A DNA stretch of 64,000 nt from Phycisphaerales bacterium (lineage in GTDB: Bacteria; Planctomycetota; Phycisphaerae; Phycisphaerales; UBA1924), in the NCBI GenBank assembly GCA_030149165.1, contig JASBRY010000008.1, positions 529,688-593,687 of the forward strand, given 5' to 3'. How positions within the stretch are numbered: position 1 is the stretch's first letter; the number at the start of each line of letters is the position of its first letter. The translations under genes were made by a program, and so were the position numbers. The notes under the pieces were generated by a model. The model was given only the letters and a program-made list of their open reading frames with translations, ran no database searches and was not told the origin of the DNA. Shown here piece after piece: positions 18,209-27,350 of this stretch.

Positions 18209-19287
18209 CTCAAGAAACTATTCCGGCGTCCCCAGCCGCCCATCTTGGGGCGCTTGCGAGCGTGCACAACTAGAAGCACCACGACACCCGCGATGAGCAT
18301 GATCAGCGAGTACGCCTGACCGCGCGTCAATCCACCAAACTGCGCGATCCCGGCGTCAGGGAGACGCACAAGATCCATCGGGATGCGTCCCAGCGCGTAC
18401 ACGATCAGCATCGAAGCCCCGACCACTCCGGGACGACGAGGTTTGTACGCGATGATCCAGACCACAATGAACACCAACAGCCCATCAAAGAACGCCTGCA
18501 TGAGCTGTGTCGGATAGCGCGCCGAGATCCAAGGCAGAAGTTGTTCTTGGAGTTGCTCATTCCCATGCTGGATCTTGTCGAGCAGCCGCACATACCCGTC
18601 TTCCCAGTACCGCTCGTTGGGGAGCATGTGTTGGGATGCGATCGCTGCAACCGCGTCAAGTTGCTCAGGAGTGCAATCATCCGGACGCTCGAGGATTTCT
18701 TGCGGATAGCGCACTGACCACCACGGCGCTTTATTGCCGAAGGGCGCGACGACCTTGCCCAGCAGTTCGCCGTTGATGAAGTTTGCGAGCCGTCCGAGCA
18801 TGAGTCCCAGCGGCGCGACCATCGCGCACAGGTCCATGACATGCAGCGGCGGACACTTCCCGACGCGTTGACCATGCTCGTCCTTGAATCCGCGCGAGAT
18901 CCACCACGCCGCGGCGATGACACCGACGAACCCGCCGTGGGATGCCATCCCGCCGTTGGTGAGTTTGAAGACACCCCAGAACGGGAAAGAACCCGAAAAT
19001 TCAATCAGCAACGACGGATCATACAGCAGCACATACCCAAGCCGACCCCCAACGATGACACCACCCACGAGCAGCATCATCGCGTCCGCGATACGGTCTT
19101 TGGGGATTGGGGTCACGCCGCGCTTCGCGAGCATTCGTAGCATCAGATACGCGATCACAAACGCGAGCAGATACGACACCCCATACCAGCGGATCCCGAA
19201 GTCCCCCGAGATCCTCCACACATACGGCGACAGATCATGGAACCACCCCCCCAAAGTTGAATCGGTCTGCGCCAAAACGAATCTCAT
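18154..19287 (-). CDS. lgt: Prolipoprotein diacylglyceryl transferase Lgt
   Basis: Inner-membrane enzyme that transfers diacylglycerol from phosphatidylglycerol to the lipobox Cys of prolipoproteins. The signature GRLANFINGELLG is intact; other family blocks are IRWYGVSYLLAF, YDPSLL and NGGMASHGGFVG (containing the conserved HGG). At 377 residues it is longer than the usual 260-300, mainly through an inserted loop between residues 205 and 255 (EILERPDDCTPEQLD...) and a polar tail after the last helix. Several lipoproteins in this window (15393, 30077, 54423, 60738) would be its substrates. It starts within the tatD stop (ATGA), so the two are coupled. Confidence 0.95.
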   Translation of the reverse strand: MRFVLAQTDSTLGGWFHDLSPYVWRISGDFGIRWYGVSYLLAFVIAYLMLRMLAKRGVTPIPKDRIADAMMLLVGGVIVGGRLGYVLLYDPSLLIEFSGSFPFWGVFKLTNGGMASHGGFVGVIAAAWWISRGFKDEHGQRVGKCPPLHVMDLCAMVAPLGLMLGRLANFINGELLGKVVAPFGNKAPWWSVRYPQEILERPDDCTPEQLDAVAAIASQHMLPNERYWEDGYVRLLDKIQHGNEQLQEQLLPWISARYPTQLMQAFFDGLLVFIVVWIIAYKPRRPGVVGASMLIVYALGRIPMDLVRLPDAGIAQFGGLTRGQAYSLIMLIAGVVVLLVVHARKRPKMGGWGRRNSFLSQSDDEVESSDPHSGQQG

Positions 19288-20141
19288 AGCACACTCGCAA
19301 GCACTTGATCAGATGGAGACGGAGCGCGGATCCCGAAGAACCGCTCCGTGTTGTCATCGATCTGTTTATGGAAATCCGTGAATGGAACGCCACGAATCTT
19401 CGCGAGAAACTCCGCCGTGTATCGCGCATAGCCGGGAAGGCACGGGCGTTTGCCTCGCATCGGATCTGGAGACAAGAACGGCGCGTCTGTTTCAACCAAG
19501 ATCCGATCTGCTGGGACCAGCAGCGCCGCTTCCGCGACTTCCTTCGCGTTTTTGTATGTAACTACCCCGGTGAACGAAACATTCGCGCCAAAGTCGAGCA
19601 CCTTACGGACATCGTCCGGAGAGCCGGTAAAGCAGTGGAAGACGAAGCGATCCGGATCGAGCTTGGTCGCTTTGAGGATCGGGATGAGATCATCGAACGC
19701 CTTACGGCAGTGGATCACGATCGGGAGTTTCATTCCATCGTCCCAGCACGATTCGATCACGCTCAGCTGCTCCGCGAGGACTTCATGCTGAATCGACTTG
19801 AGTGGTTTGTCGTAGTGGTTATCAAGTCCAAGTTCACCAAACGCGACACACTTGGGATCCTTCGCGTGCTCGCGCAGCACATCCCAATCATGCGGCCCCT
19901 GATCCGAATACAGCGGATGGACACCCACAGTGCACCACACATACTCGTGCTCATGCGCGATGCGAAGCGTGTCGTGCGAATCCTTGGTCGTCGTCGCGAT
20001 ACTGATCGCGCCCATCACCCCCATCGACGCGGCTTCATCAAGCACGGCGTCCACACGACCAGCGTAATCAGGGAATGTCAGATGGCAATGCGTGTCAATC
20101 ACACCAGAATATAGCGCATCTGTGAGGTCAAGAGCCTGCAT
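19284..20141 (-). CDS. tatD: TatD-family metal-dependent DNase
   Basis: A 285-residue amidohydrolase-fold nuclease. Metal-binding motifs are VIDTHCHLTF at the start, AFGELGLDNHYD, PIVIHCRKAFDD and RFVFHCFTGS, and the final VETDAPFLSPDPMRGKRP, all in family order. TatD enzymes have 3'-5' exonuclease or deoxyribonuclease activity in DNA repair or quality control. The stop overlaps the lgt start. The divergent nnrD gene starts only 28 bp away. Confidence 0.94.
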   Translation of the reverse strand: MQALDLTDALYSGVIDTHCHLTFPDYAGRVDAVLDEAASMGVMGAISIATTTKDSHDTLRIAHEHEYVWCTVGVHPLYSDQGPHDWDVLREHAKDPKCVAFGELGLDNHYDKPLKSIQHEVLAEQLSVIESCWDDGMKLPIVIHCRKAFDDLIPILKATKLDPDRFVFHCFTGSPDDVRKVLDFGANVSFTGVVTYKNAKEVAEAALLVPADRILVETDAPFLSPDPMRGKRPCLPGYARYTAEFLAKIRGVPFTDFHKQIDDNTERFFGIRAPSPSDQVLASVL

Positions 20142-20169
20142 TGTGAGCGATGATCGTCAACAATACAGC

Positions 20170-21105
20170 ATGGACATGGAGCGCCTCACCCAACTCCCCA
20201 AGCTCCCATCTCGTCCAGAAGACGGGCACAAGGGAACCTTCGGCACAGTCGGCATCATCGGCGGGAGCGTCGGATTCGCTGGAGATGAAGACACACTCCG
20301 AGCGCGGATGATCGGCGCTCCGGCACTCGCGGCGATGGGCGCCACACGAGCGGGATGCGGACTCGTCAAAGTCGCGGCTCCAGAACCGATCCTCAACGCC
20401 GTTCTCTCGCTGTGTCCGAACGCGACGGGATACCCGATCGAAGGGAACTCTGTTTCCGTCTTGGATCGTCTCGCATCGGAGTGCGACTCCATCGCCATCG
20501 GCCCTGGGATTGGAACAAGCGACGAGGTTGTTCGGCTTATCGAGCACGCGATGACACTCCCAAAGGATTCAAGATGCCGATCGTTGATCCTGGATGCGGA
20601 TGCACTGAATGTGCTCGCACAACTCAGCCAGTCCAGTCTCACTTTCTCGATCCCGACCGTCCTGACCCCGCATCCCGGCGAAGCGGCTCGGTTGCTCGGA
20701 GAGTTTGGGCTCAAAGGGAATCCGACAGGTGATACAGAGCAACGACTCATCGCGTGCCGAACACTCGCGCAACACTTTAGATGTGTTGTTGTGCTCAAGG
20801 GCAGTGGATCGGTGGTGTGTGATACCAACAGAGCATGGATCTGCTCCAATGGACATCCCTGTCTCGGCACAGGAGGCACGGGGGATGTACTGAGCGGGAT
20901 CATCGCTTCACTCAGCGCCCAGAGTGCAAACAGCAAAGAACTCGACCTGTTTTATACGACCTGTATCGCTGTCGATGCGCACGCGTGCGCGGGCGAGGAT
21001 TGGGCGCATTCTCTTGATCTTCAAGCCGGACTCGATCCTTGGGATCTCGCGCTGTCTATTCCCAAATCGGTTGCGCGCCATCGTCAACCAGGCAGTTCGC
21101 CCTAA
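20170..21105 (+). CDS. nnrD: ADP/ATP-dependent NAD(P)H-hydrate dehydratase
   Basis: Repairs hydrated NAD(P)H by dehydrating the S-form. The protein (about 311 residues) has the ribokinase-like YjeF C-terminal domain: KGTFGTVGIIGGSVGFAGA-like N-terminus, AIGPGIGTS, LILDADALNVLA, TVLTPHPGEAARLL and GGTGDVLSGIIASL with the catalytic Asp. The YjeF N-terminal epimerase domain (NnrE) is absent, so the epimerase must be encoded elsewhere or be missing. The start at 20170 (MDMERL) is preferred to ATG 20092, which lies inside divergent tatD. Confidence 0.92.
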   Translation: MDMERLTQLPKLPSRPEDGHKGTFGTVGIIGGSVGFAGDEDTLRARMIGAPALAAMGATRAGCGLVKVAAPEPILNAVLSLCPNATGYPIEGNSVSVLDRLASECDSIAIGPGIGTSDEVVRLIEHAMTLPKDSRCRSLILDADALNVLAQLSQSSLTFSIPTVLTPHPGEAARLLGEFGLKGNPTGDTEQRLIACRTLAQHFRCVVVLKGSGSVVCDTNRAWICSNGHPCLGTGGTGDVLSGIIASLSAQSANSKELDLFYTTCIAVDAHACAGEDWAHSLDLQAGLDPWDLALSIPKSVARHRQPGSSP

Positions 21106-21288
21106 ACGCTTTGCACACAGTTTTGTGTCTCAATCCGTGTAGGGAATTCAGTCCTCCATAAACCGGGGATCCGTGATCTGAATTTTGGACTGGTTTGGAT
21201 CAAATCCAAGGCTTGCCCAACAGTTTCGGATCAATCGAGTCGAGTAACTTCACTGCGTGCGCATCCGAGTTTCTCCTGTTGTAATCCA

Positions 21289-24200
21289 ATGCATGAACAA
21301 TTGAAACAACATTCCCACACAGCAACTCCTCAGCCGCTACCACAGCGTAACGATGCGTTTCGTGTAAACCTTTCCCGCAATACATTGGGATGCGCATCGT
21401 GGGTCAGATCACACAAGATTCTGGTGTTTTTGTTCGTGGTTTCAATGATCGGAACGCTGACTCTCCAGAGCATCTCATCACAACTACACACAATCGGGAT
21501 TGTCCAATCAATACTCTGGATCATCACACTTCTGATTGGTGTCTTGCTGTGTGCTTGGGTGCTGCGTGATCAGAGCGACCGAATATCAGGCAATTGGATT
21601 ACACCAGTCGATCTGTGCCCACTCGATCAGGCACGCATGTTTCACGAAGTTATCGAGCAAGCTTCGATCGTCATGATGACTGATAGAGATGGCACGATTC
21701 GATATGTGAACGATGCGTTCTGTGAAATCTCAGGATACACACGCCATGAACTGCTTGGGAGCAACTGCAGAATCATCAACTCTGGATACCACACCAAAGA
21801 GTTCTTTACATCCATGTTCAGAACAATCTCCAAAGGTCAGGTTTGGAGGGGGGAGATCTGTAACAGGAAGAAGGACGGCTCAATATACTGGGTCGACACC
21901 ACCATCGTCCCAATCAAGGATGAGCAAGGAAGCGTCACTTCGTTTTATTCGAACCGGATTGATATCACACACCAAAAGGAGATCGAGAACGAGCTCAAGC
22001 TAGTCCTTGATGCGATGCCTTCCATTGTGATCTGCAAGGACGAATCAAACAATATCCTGCGCATCAATCAAGCGGGCGCTGAAGTGATCGGTCTTGAGCC
22101 GAGCCAGATCCAGCAGCACAACGCGCGCGAGTTCTTCAGCGAGCACAACCCTCTCGCTTCCTACGAAGAAGACCTGGATGTGCTCGCTCAGGGAGTACCT
22201 CAGACCGGCATCATCAAAACACTCCAAGACGAGCACGGCAATCACACGACCCTCACGATCGACAAGATACCAATCCTGGACAGCTCAGGGTTCTTCAGCA
22301 AACTGGTGACCATCGCGACAGACATCACCAATATCTCCGAGATAGAACAGCGCCTTTCATTCGCGCTCGAATCCACCAACGCAGGGATCTGGGATTGGGA
22401 TACCAATGCAAAAACCCTTCATACAAATGATCTGTATTTCACAATGCTTGGGGATGAACCACTCCCGAGCCCTATCCCATCAGGACACTACTTCGATAGG
22501 ATGCATCAGGAAGATCTAGAGCGTGTCAAAAAACACATCGATTCATTTGTGCAATCAGGCGAATCGCGATTCCAAGACGAGTTCCGGATTCTGCACGCGG
22601 ATGGGTCATACCGTTGGATCAGATCCGATGCGTTGGTGATCGAACGCAATAGAGATGGATCCGCCAAACGGATCATCGGTCAGCATCACGACATCGATGC
22701 GTCCAAGAGACTCGACCTCGCTATCCGGACAGCACTCGAAGTCAACGCGAGCGGAACACAGCAAGAAACTTTGGACGAACTCTGCAGAGCACTCGCTGAA
22801 TCAACCAACGCGTGCTTCGCCGGGGTTGCCGTCCCGACCAAAAAAAGCGAGCACGCTACCGCTCGACTGCTCGCCGGCTCGTCGTACGGCAAACCGGTCA
22901 TCCCATTTGAATACGAACTGAAGGGAACCCCTTGCGAGAGCACACTGAGCAATGAGTTCTGCTTGGTCGAACAAGATGTTGCGAGTATGTATCCCGATGA
23001 CCTGCTTCTGGAATCCATGAATGCACAGGGATACGCGGGATTACGGCTCACGAGCGGATCAGGTGAGTTGATCGGTTTGATCATGGTGGTCCACGACAAG
23101 CCGCTCCGATCACCGATTGATCCAAAGACCGCATTGAAACTGTTCGGCGCTCGCGCTTCGGTCGAGCTAGAGCACCGCATGTATGCAGACCACCTTAAAG
23201 AAGCGCTCCAGCTCGCCGAGTCTTCGAATCGAGCGAAGTCCGATTTCATCGCGAATATGAGTCACGAGATACGCACGCCGATGACAGCGATCCTGGGATA
23301 CACAGAGATTTTGGAGGAACAGCAATCGAGCAGCAAGACCGATGCAAGCACAAGCGCTATCCAAACGATCCGCAAGAACGGCGAGCACCTGCTCACTGTC
23401 ATCAACGACATTCTCGATATCTCAAAGATCGAAGCAGGCAAGATGCACGCTGAGTTTGTAGATGTGTGCCCACTCGAACTGGTCATCAGCATCGAGCAGC
23501 TCCTCGCCGAACGAGCGAGGGGGAAGGGACTCGAGTTCCATATTGAGTTCCCATCAAGAATCCCATCACGAGTTCGAACCGATCCCACAAGGCTCCGCCA
23601 AATCCTGCTCAATCTTGTGGGTAATGCGATCAAGTTCACAAGAGGCGGCTCCATTACGCTCAGATGCTCATACGCGGATCATGAGAACCAACTCATATTC
23701 GAAGTCCTTGATACAGGGATCGGGATGACACTTGAACAGTGCGGCATCATCTTTGATGCGTTCACTCAAGCGGACTCTTCAACAACACGAGAGTTTGGGG
23801 GGTCTGGACTCGGACTCAGGATTTCATCCACTCTCGCAAAGATGCTCGGAGGCAGAATTCAAGTGGAGTCCGAGCTTGGGTTCGGATCTCGCTTCTGGTT
23901 CACAGTGGATCCAGGGAAAATCGATAACACCGAGATGGTTGGTATCCAAGAGTATCATGATCTCAAAGAATCCATGATGAGCACGATCACGAATGAGCAA
24001 TCAGCACAACCACTGATGCTTGAGGGATTCAAAGTACTCCTCGTTGAAGATGGGCCGGACAATCAAACTCTTATCCTGCACCATCTCCAACGCGCAGGAG
24101 CGATTGTTGACATCGCAGAGAACGGCAAGGTCTGCCTGGACATGCTCACTGAGTCATCTGAGTACGATCTCGTGCTCATGGATATGCAGATGCCTGTGCT

Positions 24201-24423
24201 CGATGGGTACGAGACCACCAAGCAGATCCGTGCTCGCGGACAGACACTGCCGATCATCGCATTGACGGCGCACGCGATGAGCAGTGATCGTGAGAAATGT
24301 ATCGCCGTGGGTTGTGATGAATATCACGCCAAACCGATCAAGAAAGCTCAGCTGATCGAACTCTGTAGAGAACTCATCAATCAGCGCCAGCAAGGCAGCG
24401 ATCAAGAACCCTTGGCGGCGTAA
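21289..24423 (+). CDS. Hybrid sensor histidine kinase with three PAS domains and GAF-like region
   Basis: A 1044-residue membrane signal transducer. Two helices lie near residues 43-63 and 68-90. PAS1 (about 115-228) has GTIRYVNDAFCEISGYTR. PAS2 (about 238-345) follows, then PAS3 of PAS_3 type (about 352-470; HADGSYRWIRSDALV), then a GAF-like segment (about 475-630). The HisKA domain has NMSHEIRTPMTAILGY with phospho-acceptor His659. HATPase_c has LLNLVGNAIKFT and FGGSGLGLRIS. A C-terminal receiver carries Asp965 in LVLMDMQMPVLDGYE. There is no HPt domain and no response regulator next door, so it is an orphan hybrid kinase. PAS1 could bind flavin or haem, but no diagnostic residue is visible. 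No clear Shine-Dalgarno precedes the ATG. Confidence 0.93.
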   Translation: MHEQLKQHSHTATPQPLPQRNDAFRVNLSRNTLGCASWVRSHKILVFLFVVSMIGTLTLQSISSQLHTIGIVQSILWIITLLIGVLLCAWVLRDQSDRISGNWITPVDLCPLDQARMFHEVIEQASIVMMTDRDGTIRYVNDAFCEISGYTRHELLGSNCRIINSGYHTKEFFTSMFRTISKGQVWRGEICNRKKDGSIYWVDTTIVPIKDEQGSVTSFYSNRIDITHQKEIENELKLVLDAMPSIVICKDESNNILRINQAGAEVIGLEPSQIQQHNAREFFSEHNPLASYEEDLDVLAQGVPQTGIIKTLQDEHGNHTTLTIDKIPILDSSGFFSKLVTIATDITNISEIEQRLSFALESTNAGIWDWDTNAKTLHTNDLYFTMLGDEPLPSPIPSGHYFDRMHQEDLERVKKHIDSFVQSGESRFQDEFRILHADGSYRWIRSDALVIERNRDGSAKRIIGQHHDIDASKRLDLAIRTALEVNASGTQQETLDELCRALAESTNACFAGVAVPTKKSEHATARLLAGSSYGKPVIPFEYELKGTPCESTLSNEFCLVEQDVASMYPDDLLLESMNAQGYAGLRLTSGSGELIGLIMVVHDKPLRSPIDPKTALKLFGARASVELEHRMYADHLKEALQLAESSNRAKSDFIANMSHEIRTPMTAILGYTEILEEQQSSSKTDASTSAIQTIRKNGEHLLTVINDILDISKIEAGKMHAEFVDVCPLELVISIEQLLAERARGKGLEFHIEFPSRIPSRVRTDPTRLRQILLNLVGNAIKFTRGGSITLRCSYADHENQLIFEVLDTGIGMTLEQCGIIFDAFTQADSSTTREFGGSGLGLRISSTLAKMLGGRIQVESELGFGSRFWFTVDPGKIDNTEMVGIQEYHDLKESMMSTITNEQSAQPLMLEGFKVLLVEDGPDNQTLILHHLQRAGAIVDIAENGKVCLDMLTESSEYDLVLMDMQMPVLDGYETTKQIRARGQTLPIIALTAHAMSSDREKCIAVGCDEYHAKPIKKAQLIELCRELINQRQQGSDQEPLAA

Positions 24424-24453
24424 GAACCTCGACAACCGCCCTCCAAAAACACG

Positions 24454-24481
24454 CACAGCTCCGAAAAATCACGGAGCTGTG
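24454..24481. terminator. Terminator hairpin between the kinase gene and tRNA-Ser
   Basis: CACAGCTCCG (24454-24463), an 8-nt loop and CGGAGCTGTG (24472-24481) form a perfect 10-bp stem. Read on the minus strand it is followed by GTTTTTGG, so it best serves the tRNA-Ser transcript. It may also stop the kinase transcript on the plus strand. Confidence 0.75.
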
Positions 24482-24495
24482 GAATCTTTGAACAA

Positions 24496-24585
24496 CGGAG
24501 CGAGAGGGATTCGAACCCTCGGTACGGGTTTACCCCGTACACCGGATTAGCAATCCGGCCCCTTCAGCCTCTCGGGCACCGCTCC
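24496..24585 (-). tRNA. tRNA-Ser (GCT anticodon)
   Basis: A 90-nt class II tRNA. The acceptor stem GGAGCGG pairs with TCGCTCC, and discriminator G is at 24496. The anticodon loop TTGCTAA gives GCU. A long variable arm (TACGGG/CCCGTA) and a T arm with GGTTCGAATCC complete the serine-type cloverleaf. The 3' CCA is not encoded. Confidence 0.96.
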
Positions 24586-24704
24586 AATACCAACCAGAAA
24601 GCCCGGCTCGTAGCCCGTTAGCGTAGTCACGCGACGAGCAATGAACAAGGGACCCGAGCCGGATGACCCAGAATCCCTTGTGTGAACAGCCAATGCATCG
24701 ACCA

Positions 24705-24733
24705 AGCACCCCGCTACCCACCTACGGGGTGCT
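24705..24733. other. Hairpin downstream of the coiled-coil gene
   Basis: AGCACCCCG (24705-24713) and CGGGGTGCT (24725-24733) form a perfect 9-bp stem with an 11-nt loop, about 55 bp past the stop of the minus-strand gene at 24787-25065. There is no T run, so it is a weak terminator or an RNA-stabilising stem. The rest of 24586-24786 holds no gene I can see. Confidence 0.5.
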
Positions 24734-24786
24734 CGATCAATACGAAATCGATTGATTGGCCCACGAATGACCAACCCAAAGCAAAC

Positions 24787-25065
24787 TCAATCCGCGCCCT
24801 CACCACCAGGGTTTTCGGATTCGAGCATATTGCGGAGGTATTTGTTCTCGCGACGAGTCGCTTCAAGATCAAACACGAGGTATTTGACACTCAGACGAAG
24901 ATGGTCGAGCGATTCTTGCAGCTCCGAGATGGTCTTCTTCATGCGTTGGTGACGGCTCTGTGTTTCAGCCGCGAGCTTCGCGAGTTTGGGACGCTGATCC
25001 TCTGGGAGTGATTCGATCTGTCCGAGGAGGGTCGCAAGACGGGATTGGAACTCATTCTCTGTCAT
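24787..25065 (-). CDS. Small coiled-coil protein
   Basis: A 92-residue, highly charged, almost entirely alpha-helical protein (LATLLGQIESLPEDQRPKL; TISELQESLDHLRLSVKYL; RRENKYLRNMLES). The start at 25065 (MTENEFQ) is set by AAAGGA 6 nt upstream; longer versions would add an Arg-rich, non-conserved-looking extension. It has no signal peptide or membrane helix. The helical pattern suggests oligomerisation or binding to a larger partner. I do not recognise the family. Confidence 0.72.
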   Translation of the reverse strand: MTENEFQSRLATLLGQIESLPEDQRPKLAKLAAETQSRHQRMKKTISELQESLDHLRLSVKYLVFDLEATRRENKYLRNMLESENPGGEGAD

Positions 25066-25302
25066 GACATGTCCTTTCTTCGTATGACGCCGACGATCCG
25101 TCGACGCCATACCAGTTGCACAGGCGCGGCCAAAGATTGCGCCAGAGCGTGCCAAAAAACGCAGACACGCAGAGCGTCCGAAAATATCCCATCCTGGGAT
25201 CATGCCAATCCGTTTTGTTCATCCATGCTGATTCTGGAGCCGGCTGCGTCCTTCGCCGCCAGGGGTCTCAACAGGTCCGGCTGTGCCGGGTGTTGCCCAG
25301 AA

Positions 25303-25944
25303 TCAACGCGAGCGGTGGAGCCGCTGCAACGCGTGTTGCCCCTCAATCGGAGCAGAATCCCGGATCTGAACCAGCTCTGCAGCAGGCACATCCCGAGCTT
25401 CCCGGACCATCTTACCGAGATGCTTCCAAAGAATCTTCTCGAAGAACCCAAAGAATTCTTCCAGCTCAGGGCGTGAGAACCGTGAGAGCGGATCGCTGAG
25501 CCCACTCTGCATCACAGCCCACTCAATCAGGGGGGCTCCGGAGTTCGTGAATCGGTAGAGAGAAAGCGTCGATCTGAGCCGCTGCGCCGGAGTCGCGAAC
25601 GGATCGCGCGCCGCTTCAGGGATCCGTGTCATGATGTCCTGGACCTCGCGAGCGCTCGCTTTGAGGATCGGATTCTCCAGCCCATCGAGCTTCGCTGTTG
25701 CGGACTCTTTCTCTGGAACCGTCCCCACCCGATTCCCGGCTGGTTCGATCTTCGCGAACGCCGTCGATACCGTCTTGAGTCCCGCTCGATCAAAGCGGAT
25801 GACTAATCGCTGGCAGGGCTGCCCCTCATGCTCGCCCATGGACGAGGTCGAGACGATCCCCACCCCCCACTCTGGTTTGGATGCATGGACAACGCGATCG
25901 CCCATCTGGAACTTCTGGATTTGGGTCGGATTCATCGGATTCAA
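25303..25944 (-). CDS. DUF3553-like domain protein
   Basis: A 213-residue cytosolic protein. The N-terminal 70 residues (FQMGDRVVHASKPEWGVGIVSTSS...RLVIRFDRAGLKTV) resemble the DUF3553 / CarD-like Tudor-type fold: a short barrel with a GDRVxHxxxPEWGxG turn, often found in nucleic-acid-associated proteins. The C-terminal 120 residues are helical with no recognised motif. The start at 25944 has a second in-frame Met three codons on. The 237-bp gap between this gene and the coiled-coil gene (25066-25302) and the 223-bp gap upstream (25945-26167) show no other gene. A role in transcription or repair is speculation. Confidence 0.72.
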   Translation of the reverse strand: MNPMNPTQIQKFQMGDRVVHASKPEWGVGIVSTSSMGEHEGQPCQRLVIRFDRAGLKTVSTAFAKIEPAGNRVGTVPEKESATAKLDGLENPILKASAREVQDIMTRIPEAARDPFATPAQRLRSTLSLYRFTNSGAPLIEWAVMQSGLSDPLSRFSRPELEEFFGFFEKILWKHLGKMVREARDVPAAELVQIRDSAPIEGQHALQRLHRSR

Positions 25945-26167
25945 CAGATTACCTTCTGACAGGGGTTCAAACGGCTGCCCCTGAGCGATCTGGAGCGGTT
26001 TTTGTACAACAGATGCCCCAAGCGGTTGTCGCCCAACTGGTTGGATCGGCCTAGACTTCCTCCCGCTGCAATCAGCAGGGAACGAGAACCATCGTCCCGC
26101 TCAACAAGTTTGCAACCGGATCCATCCCCCCGCGAGCACACCTCGCGGCATGACAGAAGGATAGCAG

Positions 26168-26416
26168 ATGATCGAAGCGTTGAAAAGTGACGAAATCATT
26201 GAGAAAGTCGGCGGCAAGTTCAAGCTCTGTGCGCTGATCCAACGCCGACTCCAGCAGCTCCTTGACGGCGCTCGTCCGCTCGTCGAGCGCGACGGACGCA
26301 CTGATCTCGAGCTCGTCGTTGAAGAGATCCTGCAAGACAAGATCACCCTCGAGTATGTCGAGGATCAGGAAACCTCAGAAGCCGCCGAGCCCGCCGCGAG
26401 CGAAGCGCTGCTCTAA
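26168..26416 (+). CDS. rpoZ: RNA polymerase omega subunit
   Basis: An 82-residue homologue of the omega subunit, which helps assemble RNA polymerase by clasping the beta' C-terminus. The segment EKVGGKFKLCALIQRRLQQLLDGA corresponds to the omega core (VGNRFxLxxxAxxRARQL), and a second helix VVEEILQDKITLE matches the usual A-x-xEI-x-x-G-KI block. The position immediately before coaC is the common rpoZ-coaBC order. It is short and divergent, so the call rests on both pattern and context. Confidence 0.82.
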   Translation: MIEALKSDEIIEKVGGKFKLCALIQRRLQQLLDGARPLVERDGRTDLELVVEEILQDKITLEYVEDQETSEAAEPAASEALL

Positions 26417-26434
26417 CTCGAGTACATCTCCCAT

Positions 26435-27082
26435 ATGAGTGACGACCCACGCCTTTCTGAGTTCCAGACCAACGAAGATTGGCTCAACCCTCGCAAACTC
26501 TCCGCGATCTTTGGTCCCACCCAAGATCGCGATGAAGGCGCGAGGATTTTCGTTGGTATCTCAGGCGGAATTGCGGTCTACAAAGTCTGCACTGTCGTTT
26601 CGCGTCTGGCGCAAGCGGGAGCGCAGGTGACCGTCGCGATGACTGAGAACGCGACCAACTTCGTCACGCCGCTCACTTTCCAGGCGCTGTCTGGGAATCC
26701 GGTGTACACCTCCCCTTGGGAGCATCTGGAATCGTCCGATCCACAGCACATCTCGCTCGCGGATCGTTCAGATGCCGTGCTGATCGCGCCGTGCACGATG
26801 AACACGCTCAGCGACATCGTCCATGCACGCACAAGTTCCGTTGTGACGCTGATTCTCAGCGCGATCAATCGCGAGAAGACCCCCGTCCTCCTCGCTCCGG
26901 CGATGAACGACGCGATGTGGTCCCAGCCTTCGAACCTGCGGAATGTCGAGCAGGCCCAAGCCGACGGCAATCAGATCGTGGGTCCGGGAGAAGGTTGGCA
27001 AGCGTGCCGACACAGCGGGACTGGACGCATGAGCGAGCCTGAAGATCTGCTCAAAGCCCTCGGGATCGCTCTGCTGAGCTGA
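26435..27082 (+). CDS. coaC: Phosphopantothenoylcysteine decarboxylase (CoaC domain only)
   Basis: FMN-dependent decarboxylase step of coenzyme A synthesis. The flavoprotein fold starts GARIFVGISGGIAVYKVCTVVSRL; the catalytic His lies in PQHISLADRSD. The substrate and FMN motifs PAMNDAMW and ACRHSGTGRMSEPEDL, with the active-site Cys, are present. In most bacteria this domain is fused to the CoaB synthetase; here the protein ends at 215 residues and no CoaB coding follows before the tRNA, so coaB must lie elsewhere. It follows rpoZ by 18 bp and is probably cotranscribed. Confidence 0.92.
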   Translation: MSDDPRLSEFQTNEDWLNPRKLSAIFGPTQDRDEGARIFVGISGGIAVYKVCTVVSRLAQAGAQVTVAMTENATNFVTPLTFQALSGNPVYTSPWEHLESSDPQHISLADRSDAVLIAPCTMNTLSDIVHARTSSVVTLILSAINREKTPVLLAPAMNDAMWSQPSNLRNVEQAQADGNQIVGPGEGWQACRHSGTGRMSEPEDLLKALGIALLS

Positions 27083-27205
27083 ACTCGCTCAATACCTGAG
27101 AATCCAGCATTGGTTCATGAACGCGGAGCATCCCCATCACGGATCTGATCGCCTACACTATCCGTCCGACCACGGCTTGGTCCCCATCCAAGCCCCATCA
27201 CGATT

Positions 27206-27292
27206 GGAGAGGTGGCTGAGTGGTTTAAGGCGCACGATTGGAATTCGTGTGGGGGTTTACGCCCCTCGGGGGTTCGAATCCCCCCCTCTCCG
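27206..27292 (+). tRNA. tRNA-Ser (GGA anticodon)
   Basis: An 87-nt class II tRNA starting GGAGAGG and ending CCTCTCCG. The anticodon loop TTGGAAT gives GGA, there is a long variable arm, and the T arm carries GGTTCGAATCC. CCA is not encoded. It lies between coaC and a palindromic terminator. Confidence 0.97.
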
Positions 27293-27310
27293 TTACAGAT
27301 TGACCGACTG

Positions 27311-27341
27311 AAAAAGACGCTTGGTACCCAAGCGTCTTTTT
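27311..27341. terminator. Bidirectional terminator
   Basis: AAAAAGACGCTTGG and CCAAGCGTCTTTTT flank a 3-nt centre, giving a 14-bp perfect stem with A and T runs on its two sides. It terminates tRNA-Ser on the plus strand and the sugar ABC ATPase gene, whose stop lies 10 bp away, on the minus strand. Confidence 0.93.
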
Positions 27342-27350
27342 CGATACAAG

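Noticed and set aside
25139..25156. Possible sigma-54 promoter (minus strand TTGGCACGCTCTGGCGC)
   Set aside because: The -24 half is good, but the GG to GC spacing is off by one and the -12 box is not TTGC.
24496..27292. tRNA genes as integration sites for a mobile element
   Set aside because: No integrase, no repeated tRNA 3' end and only core genes lie between the two tRNA-Ser genes.
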